Assembly: GCA_937921525.1 (NCBI GenBank)
Contig: CAKZUM010000208.1
Coordinates: forward strand, 1 to 5,942
DNA from: an uncultured Saprospiraceae bacterium
GTDB taxonomy: Bacteria; Bacteroidota; Bacteroidia; Chitinophagales; Saprospiraceae
Direction of reading: 5' to 3'
Length of the DNA stretch: 5,942 bases
The position numbers and the translations under genes were made by a program. This document shows, in pieces, positions 1-4,075 of the stretch; positions within the stretch are counted from its first letter, which is position 1, and each line of letters begins with the position of its first letter. The notes under the pieces were generated by a model. That model made no database searches. It was not told the origin of the DNA and saw only the letters and a program-made list of their open reading frames with translations.

Positions 1-938
1 CAAGTAATAGTTATCAATTAATAGAGAGTAAAATTGATTTATCCAATATTAAAATTGGCTATTGTACCCCTTCCCTAAATGCACCTTATTATAAAGCTTT
101 ACAATCGAGTGTAGAAAAGACGACAGAATTATATGGCATGAGTTTTTTCGCTGCAGATGGTCAGGATGATATTGTCAAACAAATAACTGCTGTTGAAAAT
201 TTAATCAGTACAGGTATTGATGTCCTATTATTAAATCCCTTAGATCCGAACGCTTTAGTTAGTGTGACGAAAGTCGCTAAAGCGGCTGGCATCCCAACTT
301 TTATTTTAGATAGTGCCATAGACCCTTCCGCAGAATATGTAACAGTCGTCCAATCCAATAATTTAAAAAATGGAGCATTAGCAGGAGAATGGTTGGTCAA
401 TAAAATGGGCAATACTAAAATGGAAATTGCATTGCTCAGTGGCTCCGCTGGTAATCCTGTGGGCTTGACTCGTAAGCAAGGTTTACTCCAGGGTATCACG
501 GAAACGCAACTGAGAAAGTTAGGCTATATTGATCTGAATGTAAAAACACAGGCTTATACTAATTGGACTTATGATGGGGGACTAAAAGCCATGGAAGATA
601 TATTGGTCACTCACCCTGATATAAATGTTGTAATAACGGAATCAGATGTCTGTGTCTTAGGGGCAATAAAAGCCATTAAGCAAGCTGGTAAAACGGACGA
701 TATTTTGATAGTAGCAGCTGCCGATGGGCAAAAGGAGGCGATTAAGCATATTATGGATAGCGACTTTTATGGTGCAACGGCAATGAATAGTCCCTCCTTA
801 ATTGGTCGTACTGCTGTCGAATTTGGTATCCAATACTTAAATGGAAAGCGAGATTTTTCCAAAGTATCGTATACACCAGAATTACTTATTACTAAGGAGA
901 ACGCTGCCGAATTATATAATCCTGATGCTATTTTTTAA
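1..938 (+). CDS. Sugar ABC transporter substrate-binding protein, RbsB-like (5' partial)
   Basis: This is the periplasmic ligand-binding component of a ribose/galactose-class ABC importer. The reading frame is open from base 3 with no start codon or signal peptide visible, so the gene begins upstream; 311 residues are present. The ATG at 138 is internal: residues before it (KIGYCTPSLNAPYY, visible residues 17-30) form the first beta strand and ligand loop of the type-I periplasmic fold (Peripla_BP_4 class) and match the IALVVSTLNNPFF start of mature E. coli RbsB. Other landmarks are LLLNPLD, ILDSAID (Asp103), the Arg157 region, TESD (Asp215), AADGQ (Asp241) and NSPSLIG. Several positions that contact ribose in RbsB differ (Arg90 to Ser, Phe164 to Trp, Asn190 to Ser, Gln235 to Asn), so another sugar or polyol is likely. 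The ATPase and permease genes follow on the same strand. Family is certain; ligand is unknown. Confidence 0.93.
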   Translation, partial: SNSYQLIESKIDLSNIKIGYCTPSLNAPYYKALQSSVEKTTELYGMSFFAADGQDDIVKQITAVENLISTGIDVLLLNPLDPNALVSVTKVAKAAGIPTFILDSAIDPSAEYVTVVQSNNLKNGALAGEWLVNKMGNTKMEIALLSGSAGNPVGLTRKQGLLQGITETQLRKLGYIDLNVKTQAYTNWTYDGGLKAMEDILVTHPDINVVITESDVCVLGAIKAIKQAGKTDDILIVAAADGQKEAIKHIMDSDFYGATAMNSPSLIGRTAVEFGIQYLNGKRDFSKVSYTPELLITKENAAELYNPDAIF

Positions 939-982
939 GGTTAAATTTTACTCCTAAAAACATAGTGATTTTTGAAATTTTT

Positions 983-1108
983 ACCACAAATTTAAATTGA
1001 CAAAGCTAAGTTTGTTTTTTACCACATAGGTACATAGGTCACATAGCATACATCATACTATGTGACCTATGTACCTATGTGGTAAAATTGTCAACTACCT
1101 TTGTGGTT
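983..1108. repeat. Nested long inverted repeat between binding-protein and ATPase genes
   Basis: The core is a perfect 30-bp inverted repeat (1017-1046 with 1058-1087) around an 11-base loop. Each core arm holds three head-to-tail copies of an ACATAGGT-like unit, the last truncated to ACATAG in the left arm. Two further arm pairs lie outside it: TTGACAA at 997-1003 with TTGTCAA at 1088-1094, and ACCACAAA at 983-990 with TTTGTGGT at 1101-1108. Most of the 216-base gap could therefore fold into one long interrupted hairpin. The T-run lies before the stem and an A-run after it on the plus strand, so it is not a classical terminator. By analogy with the REP elements between malE and malF, it could protect the upstream binding-protein mRNA, giving more binding protein than membrane components; that role is inference. 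A small AT-rich dyad (ATAAAAT, TGC loop, ATTTTAT; 1112-1128) follows it. Confidence 0.9.
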
Positions 1109-1154
1109 TAGATAAAATTGCATTTTATAGTCAAGATCAAGAAATGTCTACTTT

Positions 1155-2663
1155 ATGAATACAACCACCAACAACTATCGAGTAGAGATGCACAACATCT
1201 CTAAAAGTTTTGGAATAGTACCTGTATTAAAAGGCGTACACTTAAAAGTAAAACCTGGAGAAATTCATGCAGTATTAGGAGAAAACGGGGCAGGAAAATC
1301 TACCCTAATGAAAATTCTTTGTGGGGTGCATCCCAAAGACAGTGGAAGCATACTATTAGACCAACAAGCCATCGCTCCTAAAAATCCTCACGATAGTCAG
1401 CAATTAGGAATAAGTATCGTCTATCAAGAATTATCTTTAGTTAATGAATTGTCGGTTGCGGAGAATATTTATTTACACCAACTGAGTGCTCATAAATTTT
1501 GGATCAATTGGGATCAAATTAATCACGATGCACAAAACCTAATTCAATCCTTAGGCTTTGACATCCCAACCACTCAAAAAGTAAAAGACCTTAGTCCTGT
1601 ACAAAAACAAGTAGTAGAAATCGCCAAGGCTTTATCCCAAGATACGAAGGTATTAATTCTGGATGAACCGACTACTGTTTTCGATCCTAAAGACACCCAA
1701 AAACTATTTGATAACCTTAATCGCTTAAAAGAACAAGGCATCTCAATTATATACATTTCTCATCATTTAGAAGAAATTTTTAAAATCGCTGATTCTATTA
1801 CAATATTGAAAGATGGGGAAGTGAATGGTAGTATGCCCGTAAAAGATATTGACATTGATGGAGTAATTCAATTGATGATTGGCAGAGAACTAAAAGAACT
1901 GTATCCGAAAAGGGAAACGATGCCTAGCTCTACTCCCCTACTAGAAGTAAATAATCTTTCCGCCGCCGATACTATTGTTAAAGACATTTCCTTCTCCATT
2001 AAAGCAGGGGAAGTCCTAGGCATAGCAGGATTAGGAGGTAGTGGCCGAACAGAAACGGCTAAATTGCTTTTCGGAGCGAATAGAAAAAAGTCTGGCACTA
2101 CCCTCTTAAATGGAAAAGAAATAACTACCTCCTCTCCAGCAGTTGCGGTCAATCAAGGAATTGGCTTTGTATCAGAAGATCGAAAAGAAGAAGGAGTCTT
2201 TCTAAACCTATCGGTTAAAGAAAATATAAGCCTACCTAATTTAAAAGCAATCTCTAATAAGCTAGGTTTTATATCTCTTAAAAAAGAACAGGAAACAGTT
2301 AATGAACTCATTATTAAATTAAATATAAAAGCTAACAATCAAGATATGCTTGTCAGAGATTTAAGTGGTGGGAATCAACAAAAAGTTGCTTTGGCAAAAT
2401 GGTTAGGCAGAGATGGCGAAATCATTATCATAGATGAACCAACAAGAGGGGTTGATGTAGGTGCTAAAGTAGAAATTTATGAACTCATAAATCAGCTAAG
2501 TAGTAATGGAATTGGGGTAATTGTTATCTCCTCAGATATGCCGGAAATCATGGGTATTTCCGATAGAATTATGGTATTAAAAGAAGGACAGCTACAGGGT
2601 ATCTTAACGAAAGAAAATTTTTCAGAGGAAAATATTTTAAGATTGGCTATAGGTGAATTTTAG
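1155..2663 (+). CDS. Sugar ABC transporter ATP-binding protein, two fused ATPase domains (RbsA/MglA-like)
   Basis: This cytoplasmic ATPase powers uptake through the permease encoded downstream. Its 502 residues match the usual length of about 500 for CUT2 ATPases, which carry two nucleotide-binding domains in one chain. Domain 1 has Walker A GENGAGKST (42-50), Q-loop Gln91, an altered signature LSPVQ (146-150), Walker B VLILDEPT (167-173) and switch His203. Domain 2 (from about residue 262) has a Walker A-like GLGGSGRTE (292-300) with Arg in place of the invariant Lys, a canonical signature LSGGN (403-407), Walker B IIIIDEPTRGVD (423-434), and SSDMPE where a switch His would lie. This asymmetry is known in the family: one composite ATP site is complete and the other degenerate. 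The ATG at 1155 fits the family N-terminus with a short extension; no Shine-Dalgarno motif precedes it. It starts 216 bases after the binding-protein gene. Substrate cannot be read from this subunit. Confidence 0.96.
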   Translation: MNTTTNNYRVEMHNISKSFGIVPVLKGVHLKVKPGEIHAVLGENGAGKSTLMKILCGVHPKDSGSILLDQQAIAPKNPHDSQQLGISIVYQELSLVNELSVAENIYLHQLSAHKFWINWDQINHDAQNLIQSLGFDIPTTQKVKDLSPVQKQVVEIAKALSQDTKVLILDEPTTVFDPKDTQKLFDNLNRLKEQGISIIYISHHLEEIFKIADSITILKDGEVNGSMPVKDIDIDGVIQLMIGRELKELYPKRETMPSSTPLLEVNNLSAADTIVKDISFSIKAGEVLGIAGLGGSGRTETAKLLFGANRKKSGTTLLNGKEITTSSPAVAVNQGIGFVSEDRKEEGVFLNLSVKENISLPNLKAISNKLGFISLKKEQETVNELIIKLNIKANNQDMLVRDLSGGNQQKVALAKWLGRDGEIIIIDEPTRGVDVGAKVEIYELINQLSSNGIGVIVISSDMPEIMGISDRIMVLKEGQLQGILTKENFSEENILRLAIGEF

Positions 2664-2674
2664 GCTATTCTCTA

Positions 2675-2727
2675 TCTCGCAACTTCCCCTGCGGGATAAA
2701 TTTGTTCAGCAACAGGAAGTTGCGGGA
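2675..2727. repeat. Inverted repeat between ATPase and permease genes
   Basis: A 13-bp inverted repeat (2675-2687 with 2715-2727) pairs throughout, with one G-T wobble at 2677/2725. The 27-base loop contains further small dyads: TGTT/AACA around CAGC at 2703-2714, and TCCC/GGGA around CTGC at 2685-2696, which would compete with the main stem. It fills the middle of the 98-base gap between the ATPase stop and the permease ATG. No T-tract follows, so transcription probably continues into the permease gene. Its sequence is unrelated to the other two large inverted repeats here. It may be a dispersed palindromic element or an mRNA-processing or attenuation hairpin. Confidence 0.75.
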
Positions 2728-2761
2728 CAAAGAGACTAACATTATCTTCAAAACAAAACAA

Positions 2762-3727
2762 ATGAATTTAAGTACGCAATCAAATAGCAATAACGGGGGT
2801 TTGTTCTCCTTCCTAATTAAGTACAACACCATTTTTATTTTCGTCGCATTGGTAATTCTTTCTGCATGTATTTCTGATGTCTTTTTTACTTCCATTAACT
2901 TGTCTAATTTATTGAAGCAAGTATCGGGAATAGGTATTATCAGTATAGGGATGTTGTTAGTTATATTGACTGGAGGGATTGATTTATCCGTTGGTTCTTT
3001 ATTGGCTTTACTGGCAGTTTTATTTGCCATTTTTGTCAATAACTTAATCTTACCTGCCGCTATATTACTCACTATTTTAATTGGTTTTATTATTGGAAGT
3101 ATATCGGGATATTTAGTTACAGCACAAAAGGTAGCTCCTTTTATTGCCACCCTAGCTATCATGACTATTGCACGCGGCTTAGGTTTTATGTATTCTAAAG
3201 GTGCACCTGTTGTATTTGAAACAGAGGGCGGCGCATTAATGACTGACTTTGGAAATGGTTCTTTCTTAGGGATACCTAATATTGCCTATCTTTTTTTATT
3301 AGTGGCGATTATAGCCCAAGTCCTATTAAGTTATAATGTATTTGGCAGATTATTGATAGCTATTGGCAGCAATGAAAAAGCAGCGAGACTATCTGGCGTA
3401 AAAGTTAATCGATACAAATTTTTAGTGTATGCCATCTCTGGAGCATTGGTCGGAGTTGCAGCAATCGTTGGAGCATCTAGAACAAATTTAGGTTCTCCCA
3501 ATATGGGCATAGGGTTAGAACTAGATGCAATAGCAGCAGTAGTCATTGGAGGGGCAAGTTTAAATGGAGGTAAAGGATCTGCAATCAATACTTTAATGGG
3601 TGTACTGATTTTAGGCTTGATTGGAAATATTTTAAACCTTCTAAATGTTCCCTCCTATCCTCAGCAAGTAATTAAAGGGGTCATTATTATTTTGGCGGTT
3701 TTGTTACAACGATTTGAAAGTAAATAA
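2762..3727 (+). CDS. Sugar ABC transporter permease, RbsC-like
   Basis: This inner-membrane permease should form the sugar channel, as a dimer docked to the ATPase. From the ATG at 2762 it has 321 residues, the length of E. coli RbsC. A TTG at 2702 would add 20 residues, but these are charged, unlike the family and encoded partly by the inverted repeat, so I rejected it. The protein is very hydrophobic, with roughly 8-10 membrane segments (about 22-39, 54-70, 76-93, 96-118, 126-143, 172-190, 220-238, 252-266, 275-293, 302-316). Family landmarks of BPD_transp_2 permeases are TGGIDLSVGS (70-79), the cytoplasmic loop IGSNEKAARLSGV (201-213) that contacts the ATPase, and the LDAIAAVVIGGASLNGGKG stretch (254-272). 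The start has an A-rich leader (aaacaaaacaa) instead of a Shine-Dalgarno motif. It is the last transporter gene; the next gene is 348 bases on. Confidence 0.95.
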   Translation: MNLSTQSNSNNGGLFSFLIKYNTIFIFVALVILSACISDVFFTSINLSNLLKQVSGIGIISIGMLLVILTGGIDLSVGSLLALLAVLFAIFVNNLILPAAILLTILIGFIIGSISGYLVTAQKVAPFIATLAIMTIARGLGFMYSKGAPVVFETEGGALMTDFGNGSFLGIPNIAYLFLLVAIIAQVLLSYNVFGRLLIAIGSNEKAARLSGVKVNRYKFLVYAISGALVGVAAIVGASRTNLGSPNMGIGLELDAIAAVVIGGASLNGGKGSAINTLMGVLILGLIGNILNLLNVPSYPQQVIKGVIIILAVLLQRFESK

Positions 3728-3760
3728 GAATAAACTGAAGATACAAGACGAGTATAATTT

Positions 3761-3864
3761 ATAAAGGCGAAGCCCATATCCGTCATCAGGCTATCAACAG
3801 GGTGAACGAAAAGTCGTTTTTGTAATATGTAAGGCGTTAATAAAAGAAGTATAAAGGCAAAACC
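3761..3864. repeat. Imperfect direct repeat pair, 90 bp apart
   Basis: ATAAAGGCGAAGCC at 3761-3774 and ATAAAGGCAAAACC at 3851-3864 match at 12 of 14 bases. A second similarity links CAGGCTATCAAC (3787-3798) with CAGCCTGTCAAC (3900-3911, in the loop of the downstream palindrome), at 10 of 12 bases. The offsets between the two motifs differ, so this is not a simple duplication. They may be decayed and intact copies of one palindromic element, the first having lost its partner arm. The matches are short, so chance is not excluded. Confidence 0.45.
3805..3821 (+). terminator. Possible weak terminator after the permease gene
   Basis: AACGA (3805-3809) pairs with TCGTT (3814-3818) around an AAAG loop and runs into TTT (3819-3821), making five Ts in all from the end of the stem. 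It lies about 80 bases past the permease stop codon. The stem is short and AT-rich, so it would be a weak intrinsic terminator at best. Confidence 0.25.
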
Positions 3865-3870
3865 TTTACT

Positions 3871-3949
3871 GATAGGAGACACAAGGCACAGCCTTGCGCC
3901 AGCCTGTCAACGTTTCGCTAGCGCAAGGCTGTGCCTTGTGTTTACTATC
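3871..3949. repeat. Long nested palindrome after the transporter operon
   Basis: The core is a perfect 21-bp inverted repeat (3879-3899 with 3921-3941) around a 21-base loop. After one C-A mismatch it continues inward by three pairs (3901-3903 with 3917-3919). Outward, GATAG (3871-3875) pairs with CTATC (3945-3949) across one mismatch and one wobble. Each core arm is itself palindromic: CAAGGC, three bases, GCCTTG at 3882-3896 and again at 3924-3938. The element is visibly more GC-rich than its surroundings. No T-run follows on either strand, so it is not a textbook terminator, although it sits where a transcription barrier between the permease and peptidase genes would be useful. It resembles a dispersed REP-like or miniature mobile element; that class is inferred. 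Confidence 0.88.
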
Positions 3950-3988
3950 AAGAAGGCTCTTCCTTCAAAAATATAGACACTATTTTTA

Positions 3989-3996
3989 TAATTTTG
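3989..3996 (+). promoter_or_regulatory. Possible Bacteroidota -7 promoter element for the peptidase gene
   Basis: TAATTTTG matches the Bacteroidota -7 consensus TAnnTTTG exactly and lies 79 bases before the peptidase ATG. I see no good TTTG-type -33 element at the expected distance, and the region is AT-rich enough for chance matches. A start just downstream would place the dyad at 4024-4061 in the mRNA leader. Confidence 0.3.
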
Positions 3997-4023
3997 ACTT
4001 TTCATTTGCCTTTAGTTATTTAA

Positions 4024-4061
4024 TGAAGTTGTTCAATAATAGAGATTCTTAAACAACTTCA
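4024..4061 (+). promoter_or_regulatory. 10-bp dyad in the peptidase leader
   Basis: TGAAGTTGTT (4024-4033) is perfectly complementary in inverted order to AACAACTTCA (4052-4061), with an 18-base spacer. Its right edge is 14 bases from the ATG, so in RNA it would form a hairpin beside the ribosome-loading region; as DNA it could be an operator for a dimeric regulator. No known motif is recognised, and either role is inferred. Confidence 0.5.
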
Positions 4062-4075
4062 ACAGAAATCATCCA

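Larger units (their letters stand above)
3728..4075. other. 348-base non-coding region between transporter and peptidase genes
   Basis: No convincing coding sequence is seen on either strand. From left to right it holds an imperfect direct-repeat pair (3761-3864), a weak terminator-like hairpin (3805-3821), a long nested palindrome (3871-3949), a small hairpin GAAGG/CCTTC (3952-3966), an AT-rich stretch with a possible promoter element (3989-3996), and a 10-bp dyad just before the peptidase ATG (4024-4061). The layout fits an operon end followed by the leader of a new transcription unit. Confidence 0.8.

Noticed and set aside
138..938. ATG at 138 as the start of the binding-protein gene
   Set aside because: The frame is open back to base 3 and the preceding residues form the conserved first strand and ligand loop of the fold, so this Met is internal (visible residue 46).
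1000..1020. Terminator-like ACAAA/TTTGT hairpin followed by a T-run after the binding-protein gene
   Set aside because: The stem is only five mostly A-T pairs, and the T-run forms part of the larger 30-bp inverted repeat; too weak to call separately.
1017..1087. CRISPR-like or riboswitch reading of the ACATAGGT array
   Set aside because: The units are directly abutting and 8-9 bases long with no spacers, and no conserved riboswitch core is visible; a simple inverted-repeat element explains it.
1096..1103. TACCTTTG as a -7 promoter element for the ATPase gene
   Set aside because: It fits TAnnTTTG but overlaps the outer arm of the inverted repeat and has no -33 partner; TAAGTTTG at 1007-1014 is an equally good chance match.
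2702..2761. TTG start giving a permease with 20 extra residues
   Set aside because: The extension is charged, not family-like and lies partly in an inverted repeat; the ATG at 2762 gives exactly the RbsC length.
2665..3162. 165-codon open frame on the minus strand
   Set aside because: It is antisense to the start of the permease gene, has no recognisable domain and has a lysine/isoleucine-rich composition expected from complementing a membrane-protein gene.
3661..3882. 73-codon open frame on the minus strand
   Set aside because: It overlaps the 3' end of the permease gene and runs through the repeat-bearing gap into the palindrome; no domain or leader supports it.
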